DNA from: Mesotaenium endlicherianum
Taxonomy: Eukaryota > Streptophyta > Zygnematophyceae > Zygnematales > Mesotaeniaceae
NCBI GenBank assembly: GCA_009602735.1
Contig: WELA01008804.1
Location: forward strand, 1 to 64,000
Direction of reading: 5' to 3'
DNA: 64,000 bases
A model generated the notes under the pieces. The model saw only the letters and a program-made list of their open reading frames with translations, made no database searches and was not told where the DNA came from. Both the position numbers and the translations under genes were made by a program. Shown piece by piece: positions 11,670 to 22,061 of this stretch. Position 1 is the first letter of the stretch. Each line of letters starts with the position of its first letter.

Positions 11670-14600
11670 GCCAGGAGCCTACCACCCCAAGACCCACTTC
11701 ACGAGAAGGCAACACGCCAAGTGAGGTGGAGACCCCCGTTGAAGACGACGTTCCAGCCCCAATGAGTTTGAGAGGTTACCTTGGAGGAGAGAAGGTCCAC
11801 ATCTTGGTGGATAGCGGAGCTCAAGGCAACTTCATTGCTGCAGATTTTGCCACCAAGCACGGTATTACTATGCGAACTCTTGACCACGACGAGGAGATTA
11901 TGATGCCCGATGGATTCTCCTATACTACCCCTTCCAAGAAGACGTACCCCTTGGCACTCTCTATCAAGTCCTTCAAGGATAGAGTAGTGTTCTCCCCCAT
12001 GCAATTGGGCAAGTACGACGTCATCCTAGGGACGCCTTGGTTGACCAAGCACAACCCCCAAGTTGATTGGAGGACCGGTACTATCAAGATCAAGAATGAC
12101 ATCACTTCAAGAATCTGTATTTTGCGCGCAATCCAGAATATCCAGACCCAAGACATCCAGAAGCCGGCACACGAGATACTATTGTCCGCCCTCCAACTCA
12201 AGAGACTTGTGAGGAAGGGACACGAGCTTCTTTTGGCCTTGATCACGCCAAAAGACATCAAGAAAGACATCGAGAGTCAAGAAGGCAGCCCCGTTCCCAA
12301 GGAGATACAAGAAGTCTTAGAGGACTACAAAGAAGTGTTCTCCCCGGAATTGCCCAAGGGCCTACCCCCCAAAAGATTCGTAGACCACAAGATAGAGTTG
12401 GAGCCCGGAAGCAAGCCCATCTCTCGGCCTACGTTCAAAATGTCATACACGGAGCTAGACGAAGTCAAGAAGCAAATCAAGGAGCTACTGGAGCATGGCT
12501 TCATTCGACCTAGCAAGTCGCCATTTGGAGCCCCGGTGCTATTTGTCAAGAAGAAAGATGGTACCTTGAGGATGTGTGTGGACTATCGCGCCCTCAACAA
12601 GATCACCATCAAGAATCGATACCCGCTGCCGCGCATGGATGAGCTCATGGACCGGCTGGTTGGAGCCAAGTACTTCACGAAGATTGACTTACGGAGCGGC
12701 TACCACCAGATTCGCATCGCAGAACCGGACATAGAGAAGACGGCATTCAGGACAAGATATGGACATTTTGAGTTCATGGTCCTGCCATTTGGACTCACCA
12801 ACGCGCCAGCAACTTTCATGACTATGATGAACACCATATTTCAGCCCATGTTGGACAGATTTGTGGTGGTATTCATCGATGACATCCTTATCTACAGCAA
12901 GACCCTTGAAGAGCATGCGAGACACTTGAAAGAAGTCCTTGAAGTATTGAAGCAAAACAAGCTGTTTGCGAAGGAGTCAAAATGCGAGTTTGCCAAACAA
13001 GAAGTGGAGTTCCTAGGTCTCCACGTGACTGCTGATGGCATCAAGATAGACCCCAAGAAGACCACGGTGGTGGAGGAATGGCCAACCCCCACGACCAAGA
13101 AAGAACTCCAGTCATTCTTGGGATTTGCCAATTGGTACAGAAAATTCATCCAAGGCTTCTCGCACATAGCAGCCCCCCTGACAGATCTACTCAAGAAGGA
13201 CAGGCTATATACATGGACCGAGAAAGAGGAAGAGGCATTTCAAGAGTTAAAGCGAAGATTGACCACATCCCCGGTGCTCACACTCCCAAGTCCAAACCCA
13301 GATTGGCCCTTCCACGTCATCACCGATGCATCTTCCTATGCAATAGGAGCAATCCTGCTTCAAGACCAAGGCAAGGGACTGCAGCCCATCGCCTACGAGT
13401 CAAGGAAGCTAAATCCAGCCGAGCAAAATTATACAACCACGGAGCGAGAGGCATTGGCGATTGTACATGCCTTGAAGGTTTGGCGCTGCTACGTTGAAGG
13501 ACGCAAAGTACTGGTCACCACGGACCACGAGGCGTTAAAGCACCTCCAAACGCAGCCGTATCTCTCAAGGAGACAAGCAAGATGGAGCGGATACTTGCAA
13601 CAATACAACATCACGATTCAGTACCAGCCCGGCAAGACAAACCCGGCTGACCCCCTCTCAAGACTGCAATTAAATGCAGTGATGGTATCCCTGAAGACAG
13701 ATCTGGAAGCTCGATTTTCAGCCGCCTATGAAAGAGACCCTTACTACAAGAACGGAGAAGCAGCCTTGGACCCATGCAAGAAGCAAGAAGGCAATTATTG
13801 GGTGAGGCAAGATACGGGCCAGAGATGTGTTCCTAATGACTTAGACCTCCGGCTCTTGCTTCTACGAGAAGCACACGACAACCCTCTTGGAGGACACTTT
13901 GGAATCCTAAGGACCACGGGCGTTCTAGCTAGGACTTATTGTTGGCCAGGCATGTCTAAGCAAGTCAAGGAGTACTGCAGGAGCTGTGACACATGCCAAA
14001 GAATCAAGCCATCATCGCAAAAGGCGGGAGGACTCCTCCAACCACTACCAATCCCCGAAAGACAATGGACGGACATCTCAATGGACCTTATCGTGGACTT
14101 GCCCGTGACACCTCGAGGCCATAATGCAATACTCACGGCGGTGGACAGACTTACCAAGATGGCTCATTTTATTCCCACGACGACTAAGGCTACAGCACCA
14201 CAACTTGCAAGACTCATCTTTGACAACATCTTCCGACTCCATGGACTACCATCAAGAATTGTGTCAGATAGAGATCCAAGATTCACAAGCCATTTCTGGA
14301 AAAATCTCTTCAAGAACTTGGGTACATCGCTGGATATGTCTACTGCCTACCACCCACAATCAGATGGGCAAACCGAGCGTATGAATCGTACCCTAAAGAC
14401 CTCTCTAAAGGCCTACGTGTCTACCCTCGAGCAAGACTGGGACATGTACTTGACCCCCCTCGAGTTTGCCTACAACAACACTACGCAGGCCTCTACCCAA
14501 GAGTCCCCATTCTTCCTCAACTATGGCTTCCATCCGACCACGCCACTGAGCTTCACGGCTGGCCATGATGAAGTACCTGCAGCCACAGATTTTATGGAGA

Positions 14601-15256
14601 CATTAGAAGCAGCCCTTACAGCAGCGAAGAAAGCTCTACAACACGCGCAAGATGCTCAAGCAAGAGTGGCGAACAGATCCAGAAGAGAAATTACGTACAG
14701 AGTGGGTGACAACGTGTTACTATCATCCAAGAACATTTCCCTGAACAACAGGCCTGCCGGCAGCAAGTTCTCTCCCAAGTATTTGGGACCCTTCAAGATT
14801 ATCCAGCAAGTCAACCCCGTTGCTTTCAAGCTAGAACTTCCCCAGACTATGCACATCGACCCCGTATTCCACGCTTCCCTCTTCAAGCCATATGTGCAAC
14901 CCGACAACAAGTTCCCAGGACGTGTGACAACCCCACCAGCCCCAACAATAGTGGATGATCATTTGGAGTACGAAGTGGAAGACATAGTGGCTATGAGAAA
15001 TTTCAGGAGACAGCAGCAATACTTGATCAAGTGGAAAGGATATCCAGATTCGGAGAATAGTTGGGTGGCGGCGCACTACCTTGACAAAGTTCAGAGAAAG
15101 TTGAAGCGCTTCCATGCCGCCAACCCCCATCTTGGACCAGCCCCAAGTCTCTCTACTAGAAGCCCGAAGACTTCAGGGAGGCAGCCTGCCACCATCAAGA
15201 AGCAGCAGAAGACCCCTTGGAGGCAGCCTGCAAGAACAAGAAAGAGGAAAAATTGA
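11591..15256 (+). CDS. Element A pol polyprotein with chromodomain
   Basis: A 1,221-residue open frame. Protease is near residue 74 (VDSGAQGNF). RT lies at about 280-460 ([19 protein letters not shown]; catalytic [10 protein letters not shown] near 426). RNase H starts near 570 ([15 protein letters not shown]). The integrase H2C2 zinc motif is at about 766-800 (GGHFGIL to CDTCQ), and its DDE core is at about 830-925 ([27 protein letters not shown]). A C-terminal chromodomain is at about 1,125-1,165 ([25 protein letters not shown]). The chromodomain, which in chromoviruses guides integration toward modified chromatin, places it in that clade. The frame appears whole. Confidence 0.95.
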   Translation: MLLLQGKGPSCTFMPQKVVKKRTAPVGQEPTTPRPTSREGNTPSEVETPVEDDVPAPMSLRGYLGGEKVHILVDSGAQGNFIAADFATKHGITMRTLDHDEEIMMPDGFSYTTPSKKTYPLALSIKSFKDRVVFSPMQLGKYDVILGTPWLTKHNPQVDWRTGTIKIKNDITSRICILRAIQNIQTQDIQKPAHEILLSALQLKRLVRKGHELLLALITPKDIKKDIESQEGSPVPKEIQEVLEDYKEVFSPELPKGLPPKRFVDHKIELEPGSKPISRPTFKMSYTELDEVKKQIKELLEHGFIRPSKSPFGAPVLFVKKKDGTLRMCVDYRALNKITIKNRYPLPRMDELMDRLVGAKYFTKIDLRSGYHQIRIAEPDIEKTAFRTRYGHFEFMVLPFGLTNAPATFMTMMNTIFQPMLDRFVVVFIDDILIYSKTLEEHARHLKEVLEVLKQNKLFAKESKCEFAKQEVEFLGLHVTADGIKIDPKKTTVVEEWPTPTTKKELQSFLGFANWYRKFIQGFSHIAAPLTDLLKKDRLYTWTEKEEEAFQELKRRLTTSPVLTLPSPNPDWPFHVITDASSYAIGAILLQDQGKGLQPIAYESRKLNPAEQNYTTTEREALAIVHALKVWRCYVEGRKVLVTTDHEALKHLQTQPYLSRRQARWSGYLQQYNITIQYQPGKTNPADPLSRLQLNAVMVSLKTDLEARFSAAYERDPYYKNGEAALDPCKKQEGNYWVRQDTGQRCVPNDLDLRLLLLREAHDNPLGGHFGILRTTGVLARTYCWPGMSKQVKEYCRSCDTCQRIKPSSQKAGGLLQPLPIPERQWTDISMDLIVDLPVTPRGHNAILTAVDRLTKMAHFIPTTTKATAPQLARLIFDNIFRLHGLPSRIVSDRDPRFTSHFWKNLFKNLGTSLDMSTAYHPQSDGQTERMNRTLKTSLKAYVSTLEQDWDMYLTPLEFAYNNTTQASTQESPFFLNYGFHPTTPLSFTAGHDEVPAATDFMETLEAALTAAKKALQHAQDAQARVANRSRREITYRVGDNVLLSSKNISLNNRPAGSKFSPKYLGPFKIIQQVNPVAFKLELPQTMHIDPVFHASLFKPYVQPDNKFPGRVTTPPAPTIVDDHLEYEVEDIVAMRNFRRQQQYLIKWKGYPDSENSWVAAHYLDKVQRKLKRFHAANPHLGPAPSLSTRSPKTSGRQPATIKKQQKTPWRQPARTRKRKN

Positions 15257-16025
15257 CATTAGACACTCTTCTCTTCTCGCAGTTTCTGGACAGAAAACTA
15301 AAACTGCTACTGGTAATAGGTCTCTGCATAATAAATTCTGAAAATTTACCTGGCTGTAGTCCATGAGTAGCCGGTCATTTAGAGTCCAAGTTTGCTCAAT
15401 TTGGAGCACTGGTGAGAGAGATATGATGCTCTAAGTAGAAGGGGGTCAGGCTGCTGGCATTGTTAGGGCAGAATATGCCTTCTGACATTGTGCCCTCCCC
15501 TGAACTTGGAATGCTCTGAAACTCAAGACTCTGGTAGAACATCTTACAGCGCCCAGTTTGAGACTTAGTTTGCAGAATTTGGAGAAGTATAAAAGGACTT
15601 ATGATTTTCAGAAGTTTCTGCATAGATTTGGAGGAGTGCCTACTCTCTCAGCTCTCAACGACAGTCCAGAAATGAGAATGCTCTCAAATTTAGTGACCCG
15701 GTAAAGTTCTTTGACGCGGTCCGTCTGGCACTCAAATTTTCAGATTTGGAGCAGTTCTGTGGCCGCTATGAATTTTTGAGTTCGTGGCAGATTCTGGGCC
15801 AACTTGTACAATTTTCTTTATCATTAAGGAGTAGGCTAGCCAATAAGGTCACACCACCTACGACCTTGCCTAGTCTACCTTACATGTGTAGCACCTGACT
15901 TGGCGCCTTTGACTAGTCCTCTTCACATGTGTGGCATCTGACTTGAAACTGTTGACTAGTTTGCTCCACATGTGTAAGACCTGACTTGACGCGCCGAGAC
16001 GTCGCTTTTTCTATCGGGGGGGTGA
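15257..16025 (+). other. Element A 3' non-coding region with ~43-bp tandem repeats
   Basis: 770 bp without coding lie between pol and the 3' LTR. At about 15,875-16,004 there are three diverged units of about 43 bp. Each carries an ACATGTGT core followed by a CTGACTTG word, and the first two also carry TTGACTAGT. Copies B (39,250-39,400) and C (53,220-53,330) keep related repeats. Confidence 0.7.
16016..16022 (+). other. Element A polypurine tract
   Basis: Seven G residues lie three bases (TGA) before the 3' LTR start, the usual place for plus-strand priming. Copy B has the same arrangement (CCCCCCC at 39,243-39,249, minus-strand element). Confidence 0.75.
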
Positions 16026-16528
16026 TGTAGTGATTTGAGTTATTATATATTAGTTTGCATATATTTTAATGTTTTCAAATATATTTGGAGTAGTATTGTG
16101 TGGAGTCAAGTGTGAATAGGTACTCTAGTAACTTGGTTCATGTCCTTTGAACCTTCCAAGGCATTTTCGAAGTTAGAGGAAAGACCTAGAAGAACTCCAT
16201 GTGGCAAAAGTCAAATGTGCCATTTTTAGGTCAAAAGGACATGTGTACATTATTCTAGAAAGAGGTGGCAAGTTTTGGGATGTGTTGGGTGCCAACACAT
16301 CAACATACACCTTCCTAGAAATTACTTATGTAGCAAGTATATAAACAAGAGCTAGAACATAGAAAGACATTCCAAAATCACTCTTGTACTTGCCAAAATT
16401 CAGAAATATATTAACTTTCAAGAAGCCATCTCTCTTTCAAGAAGCTACCACTTGTGTTCAAAGATCCTTGTCTTGAATAGTTTAAGTATTCTGTTTTACT
16501 AAGTACTTTATCTATTTGTTTCACTACA
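16026..16528 (+). repeat. Element A 3' LTR
   Basis: 503 bp, TGTAGTGATTTGAG to TTTCACTACA, the same length as the 5' LTR with about a dozen differences seen by eye. It is followed directly by the TCTTG duplication and then E1 gag. Confidence 0.95.
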
Positions 16529-17334
16529 TCTTGAGTGGCAACCTTCTGCTGGCCCTCAGTGAGTTGCCTCATGGCCTCTGTTAATTCTCGTGTTAGTGCA
16601 GCTGGGTCTATGCTCTCGACAGGTGCAGATGTCACTGTTCTTCCTGAAGATAAAGCATACATTTGGCCTTTCGCAGCTTCTTTTCGGATTTTCAAATCCC
16701 TAGCCCTTTTCTGTTCTCCAAACGCCCATTCGTGGGTGAGATCCTCATCCTTCCGGAATTGGCAATATAACAGCAGGGCATCCTTGTCTAAGTACTGAAC
16801 CAAGCCTATAAATGCGACAGATTGCGTATAAGAAGAATCCTTACGAATCTTCTCAAAGAATTCTGCCCAATAGATTTCATCAAACTCTTCAAAAGTGAGA
16901 CCATTTCCGTTGGTTCGTCCGCTAAAACACTTTGCAGACAGCTTGAACTTAAGATTTTCATCCCGATCATCATCGGCCACTTTGAACAATGAACAGGACT
17001 CACTGACTCTTCCCCACACGTCTTGCTCTCTGCCCGAATCAGGTGCAAAGGCTCGTGTGTAATCTGGGTTCTCACCGCTTGCGGAGTTATGACGAGACTC
17101 GTCTCTCAACGGTTGCTCACTCCACCGGTTGTCAGTATGCTCAGACGACTCACTTCCTTGTGGACTCTGGCTAGAATCAGAACCTTCTGCAGGCTCCACA
17201 CAGTGGTAGTGTCTTCCACTCCTCAACCGCATATACAGTTGAATTTCTCCGGGTCCCCTTCCAAGTTGAACACCGGCAGCCTTCACAGGCTTCAATCCCC
17301 AATTGACTTGGGAATTCTTGCTCACCTGAACCAA
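16529..17334 (-). pseudogene. E1 gag, 5' part
   Basis: Gag-type coding of E1 right of the A insertion. It carries MRLRSGRHYHCVEPAEGSDS near 17,210-17,240 and then a conserved stretch, GNGLTFEEFDEIYWAEFFEK and YTQSVAFIGLVQYLDKDALL, at about 16,780-16,900. It ends in an acidic/Gln-rich region (RELTEAMRQLTEGQQK). It matches E2 gag at 22,960-23,700 closely. The function of the N-terminal segment is unknown to me. Confidence 0.7.
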
Positions 17335-18583
17335 TCAACGAAGTTCTCAGAAGTAGGACTGAAGCATCTTACTTCCACACAGGCTTTCGCCCAAGTTGAG
17401 GGTTTACAGAATGAACAAGTTTGTATTTTGCACAAATCACGTCTAAGCAGCTTAATAGGCAATGCCAGGTTTAGAGAAAATCGCCCTTCAAGGCTTTCGC
17501 AAACTTCCACAAGTCACAACTTACAAAACTCTGAATTGCACATCTATGCTGGCCTGGTCTGAGTTCTTCGCTCAACACCGCGCCTTAACAGCTCTTCACT
17601 GCTTGGCTGGGCTCACTCAGTTCTTCACTGAGAGCTCTACTTGTTAATACTACTCTTGCTTATCAGCAATTCGACAATTGAGACTTCTGAGAACTTGGAA
17701 ACTAACACAGCACTCACCATTTTAAGTGACCCTCGCACGCTTGCGGCGTTTGACCCAAATCTATGCTAATCTCCTAACAGATTCTATCTTGCAGCTCTCT
17801 ACTTTCTACCAGCGAGATCCTGTCTTGGGAACTCCTGAGGTCTAACCTTTCTATGATACCCTTAGGAAGAAATCTTCCAGCGTCGGTAGAAGCGTGGCGC
17901 CCCGGCTCTTCTATGGCCTTGGGAACTCCTTCTTCTTCGCGCTCCTTTTGCTTCTTCAGCTTCCTTTGACAACGATGCGAGCAAGAATGAGGCAGCTTCA
18001 GGCAAGACTCGTGCCTTCCACAGGCACCACACACTGTCCTCTCTCAAAAATGCCAGTGCTTAGTCACAGCGCTTAGCATGCATGCCGTCCTTACCCAGCA
18101 GTTCTCACACAGCTTAGAAGTTGTCATTCAGCATGCATGCATGCATTGGGATTGTTGCGCGTGACCGCTTAGCCTTTCAGCTGACAATCACGCCTATGCG
18201 GCTGGCTGGCACCGTTTAGGGTGAACGATCAATCCGTGACTAGTCATCTGAGGGTCTAGCCGAGGCGGCACACAACACCCTTTGCAACATCCCTGCTGTA
18301 CTTGGCTTGGGTAGCCGATTGATCAGTACCTTTCTTGGTACTCGCTAGGCTGGCTCATTGCTGGTTCCATGCCCCTAGCCTTTCGGTTGACTACTTTGTC
18401 CTAATCCCCATCCAGTCCTGGACGTGGGTTTGACGTGTCGTGACCACTTTGACAGTGATAACGACTTCAACATGACCGCTAACTCGATCCTCTGGATGGT
18501 GAGTCAATGCTGACTTCCCGTACCTGGGCGGCCGTGACTTGCGCTGCGCGTGCGGCACCGTCAAGTGAATAGCAGTCGCAACA
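17335..18583 (-). repeat. E1 5' non-coding region / probable 5' LTR
   Basis: It is collinear with E2 at 23,882-25,045 and ends in the matching terminal sequence TGTTGCGACTGC (minus strand, at 18583) next to unrelated DNA. A TG start at the homology break suggests an LTR end. I could not locate the inner LTR boundary or a primer site, and the partner 3' LTR is not in the window. It contains a GCATGCATGCATGC run near 18,132. Confidence 0.55.
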
Positions 18584-19055
18584 TGGATAAGAGGACGCGT
18601 GAGGATGTGAGAGATGTTAGGACACTCACCCCTTGCCTAACAAAGGGCCGTGAGCTATGTATTTGTACTACGGTTTGCCACAATCTAATTCTAAGAGATC
18701 AGAGGCAAAGTCGGAGACAATGTCATTCTTATGTTGATGGCAAGAAACAGTGTCGTGCCTAACAGTGGCGCCTGGTCGATGTGTCGGTGGCCCTCTTCAC
18801 GTGTGGGAAAACACGGTCGATCGACCTTTGCACGTGTGTTGGTGACAAGCCTTACCAGGGTGAACCCATCCCTGGGCTCCTGAACTTGCACCATGCAACC
18901 ATGACCAACACTCAAAGCAACGTTCTCCTTTACCCAGCTCTCACCATCTGCTTATCCTAAGACTTAGCAGAAAATTTTATAAAGACTTGCCTTGCCTTAA
19001 TTCCTCTTACACCCCTCCCTTTCAGCTGAGGCGTCCCTGCCTCCTTTGCTGAAAG
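18584..19055. other. Region between E1 and E2, with a small LTR/PBS-like unit
   Basis: No gene seen. A 150-bp segment at 18,615-18,764 begins TGTTAGGACAC and ends GTGTCGTGCCTAACA. It is followed one base later by TGGCGCC (18,766-18,772), a word used as a primer site by some LTR elements. The rest up to 19,055 is probably the 3' non-coding part of E2. Confidence 0.3.
18615..18772 (+). repeat. Possible TRIM-like short LTR plus primer site
   Basis: A TG...CA segment of 150 bp with inverted ends (TGTTAGG / CCTAACA), followed by GTGGCGCCTGG. No second copy of the segment was found in the window, so this could equally be chance structure within the E2 3' end. Confidence 0.3.
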
Positions 19056-19628
19056 CTATGATTTTCCAGCCCTGCGGCTAGGGGGTTTAGGAAGGCAATC
19101 AGGACATTCCCATCGTCCTGCCATAATCTCTTCCTCGCCAATGCAGAAAGTGTGCCAACGGGCACCACACTTATCGCAAGTTACCATTGCTTCCTGATTA
19201 TACAGCACTTTGCAGTTGGCACAAGGCGTGGCTGGCACCAATTCCTCGAGCACAACCCTAACTGTAGGATCAATATTCGGCAAATGGCATAGCGAGCAAT
19301 TCTGCACGTGGTCTCTCGTGGTTTTACCATCAGAACCTTCCAGTTCTAACACACCATTGTCAAACGCATGTTTCATATGTAACATCACTGCACCTGAACT
19401 GGTGTCGATGGTGGTCTTGGTCTGGCGCTTGCGGGAGACAAAGTCTTCTTCTTGAATCCGCGTCATCTGCAGGCGGTAGCTCCCGTCTCGCGTCCTGGCG
19501 TAACGCTGCGTATCTCTTTTCTGTGCAATTTTCAGATTGTCCAGCGCAGCCGGCATTATGCGCTCAAACAACGCCTTACGTCGTACCATCACCTTTAGCA
19601 GTTCATCAGGGCTGTCCAGGTCTCTCAC
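19056..19628 (-). pseudogene. E2 C-terminal region with PHD finger
   Basis: 190 residues downstream of integrase. The last third holds a Cys4-His-Cys3 zinc finger: CANC, CDKC, HTFC and CPDC at about 19,090-19,230, with the spacing of a PHD finger (W before HTFC, W before ECPDC). A preceding pair, CSLC and H, near 19,275-19,300 may be a second metal site. PHD fingers read the histone H3 tail, so in an integrase polyprotein this may guide target choice, as chromodomains do in chromoviruses. That role is inference. Confidence 0.7.
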
Positions 19629-19640
19629 CGGTTCAATCTC

Positions 19641-21443
19641 CTACTTGATGCTGCTGGGCACTACTGGACTTCTGCCAAACAGTATCTGATATGGCGTGTA
19701 ATTTGCCAAGGCAGCCTGCTCGCTAAATCTGTAACCCATAACCAGCCACGGCAGGGCCAGACTCCAGTCACGCTTGTCATGCTCAAGGCAAAATTTGCGC
19801 AAAGCAGACTTAACGGTTTGCACCATCCTTTCTGCCAGACCATCTGCTTGCGGATGATCTCTAGACGTAGTGCGATGATCGATGAAGCATCTATCCAAGA
19901 GTTTCTGAAAAGACCCTTGGAACTCAGACCCTTGGTCTGTCAGCACTTCTGGTGGAGCTCCATGACGCACAATCACACCATTGAGGAGCGCTTCCGCGGT
20001 CCCTAAACTCTCCTTAGCAGTCAGAGGCACGACCTCTATCCACTTAGAGAAATGCTCAATCATGACCATGATATACTTGTTACCTCGCTTAGACAGCGGT
20101 AGCTCACCTGTGAGATCGCAGCTCCAGCGGTAGCCTAGGCCCATGATTGGCAAAGGTTGCATGTGTGGATGTTGTTGTGTAAAACCAGCCTTGACGCGAT
20201 CACAGCTTTGGCAAGTCTTGATCACATCTTCACACTGCTGCTTCATGCCCCTCCACCAGTAAGACAGCTCCAAAAGACTATACGTCTTCTTGACACCATA
20301 GTGTCCAGTGTTCTCGTGCATTTCAATGGACATGCCGTTGGTCCAGAATAGTCTGGCCCGATGTGGGAGTCCTCCGTGCCTGATGTCGTTGATCAATACA
20401 TGATGACCCAGGGTGGAGTCGAAGACCAGCCATGGATCTCGTCGCTTCATCTGGTTGCAAACCATCCCTGGATGTACATTCTCAATTACAAACAGTGATG
20501 GGTAGAGATGCTGGCGTTCCCGCAGCATACTGATGATTTTCAACATCCATCCCCAGTGTTGTGCTCGCGGGTCATTGAATCCCCTCCTGTTCCCAGCTGG
20601 CGAGAAAGGTTGACAAGGGAATCCCGCAAAAATCCAGTCAATCCTGTAACCATAGAGGTCCTCAGACTTCACATCGAGAATGTTTCCTCCAGCAAGACGC
20701 ACCAAACTAGTAGGCACCAACGCCTTGAATTGGTACATTTGCCGCATCTGACTCATAACCTCCTTAAATGTTGTGAAAGCACTCTCATCATTGTCCACAT
20801 ACAGCACTTTGGATACCTGGGTACCTCGCCGAATCAGTGAGATGGTTCCAGAACCAAGTCCGGCGAACAACTCCAGCACTACTACTCCTCTCCTGCAAAA
20901 AGGATCTTCCATCCTCACAATGCCTTGCGGCAGCGGGTCTACTCTAGGCATCAAATTGGCAGCACACTTAATTGGATAAGGAACTGGCAGCAGCTCTTGC
21001 GGGCCACGGTCCCTGTTACTCACAACTTCCAGTTGCTCCATAATCCGAAGTTGCCAAATAAAGGGAGTCGACATGTTGACGCTCGTGTAGCCCTCATATT
21101 CGCGTTGCATGATGAGGTCATAATGGCCTGGATACCGGTCATTCACACAACAGTCTAGCAGTCCGTAGTTCGCCTTTTCCGAGCAAACCATTTTTATAGG
21201 AATTTCTCCTGTCGGCTGCCGATCTGTTGACTGGTAAGTCACCCTCTGCTTCCGCAGGTCGATGATCATACCCAGGGGAATCAGGGCTTGTGTCCCCAAG
21301 AAAACATCATAGTTCTCTGCCTCTGTCACCGTGCATTCTATGAGCAGTGACGCCTCCTCAGGTTTCCCCAAGTTTACTGTGATTTTCACAGGCTTGCGGG
21401 TAATCCCACAAGACTTTGAAATCTGCCCAGATGCAATCCTCAA
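19641..21443 (-). pseudogene. E2 DNMT3-like cytosine methyltransferase joined to integrase
   Basis: A 600-residue frame. Residues 1-75 are the tail of the protease region. Methyltransferase landmarks are motif I LFAGLGSGT (192-200), motif IV GFPCQPFS with the catalytic-type Cys at 277, motif VI ENV (321-323), and motif VIII-like HRARLFWTN (361-369). The last resembles the HRARYFWGN of DNMT3 enzymes. The frame continues straight into an integrase H2C2 motif (HENTGHYG, then CQSC near 411-414) and a DDE core: CDLTGELP (442-449), TDQGSEF (502-508), DGLAERM (534-540). DNMT3-type enzymes methylate cytosine de novo with SAM. The retroelement is broken. Confidence 0.85.
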
Positions 21444-21455
21444 CTGAAAAGGACT

Positions 21456-22049
21456 TCATTTCAGGTCCCTTGCCGTCAATTCCAGAGCTTTCACAGCTCG
21501 CTTTCCCAATATTAATGGCTGTGCGCCAGTGTCCAATAGGATATTGGGAGCGGCCCAGTCGTTGAACGTCAAAACTCTATCCTTGTTCTGCACTCTCACA
21601 GTGCTGAAATTAGTAGGCAGCGAAGCGCTGTTCGCGCCTTCCTCAGCTATGTTCAGCTGCTGTTCGGCTTCTTCAACCGTGAAAGGATACGTAAGACGCA
21701 GATCAGCGAGTGAAAGACAAGGAATGTGCTGAATACGGTGTTCCACCAGAGCCTTCAGCTTCTCCAGCGAAAAACTAAATGTCTTGCGTGGCTCAGGCTT
21801 GGCTTGTCGTAGCTGCGCAATCTTGTTCTCATCGAGAGTGATCCGAAAGGTCTAAGGAAGCTTCCCAGCATTCCTTGGAACTAGACGGTCATGATCTGCG
21901 CGCTCCGCAGCCGTTGCAGCCACGGCCTTCTCAGGCGTCAGCTTCTCGCCTTTGCAGACGGTCTTTTCGGCCACATCTGCATCGTAATAGACATTAGGCA
22001 CATTTAGTCTTGCAAATTGAGCTTTCAACTCTACAATCTCTGCACTCAT
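21456..22049 (-). pseudogene. E2 retropepsin-like protease region
   Basis: It contains ILLDTGAQPLILGKRAVKAL at about 21,490-21,550, the DTGA active-site type of aspartic proteases. An upstream Ala/Glu-rich linker (PEKAVAATAAERADHDR) is followed by sequence shared with E1 at 8,400-8,830. It lies between gag and the methyltransferase. Confidence 0.7.
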
Positions 22050-22061
22050 AGCATCATACTT

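Larger units (their letters stand above)
9849..16528 (+). mobile_element. Ty3/gypsy chromovirus A, whole-looking and young
   Basis: A complete LTR retrotransposon of 6,680 bp. It has LTRs of 503 bp each, a tRNA-iMet-type primer site, gag, a pol with protease, RT, RNase H, integrase and chromodomain, a non-coding 3' part with tandem repeats, and a polypurine tract. The 5-bp target duplication TCTTG flanks it at 9,844-9,848 and 16,529-16,533. By eye the two LTRs differ at only about a dozen places, so insertion looks recent. It sits inside E1 gag in the opposite orientation. Older copies of the same family are B (38.9-41.6 kb) and C (48.3-53.8 kb). Confidence 0.95.
7240..18583 (-). mobile_element. 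LTR element E1 carrying a cytosine methyltransferase, interrupted by element A
   Basis: A minus-strand retroelement split by two insertions: element A at 9,849-16,528 and D1 at its left end. Visible parts, 5' to 3', are a 5' non-coding/LTR zone (18,583 to about 17,335), gag (17,334 to 8,826, in two pieces around A), a retropepsin-like protease, and a DNMT domain that is cut off by D1 at 7240. It is a close relative of E2 (19,056-25,045). The rest, including any integrase, would lie left of the window. It is broken. Confidence 0.8.
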
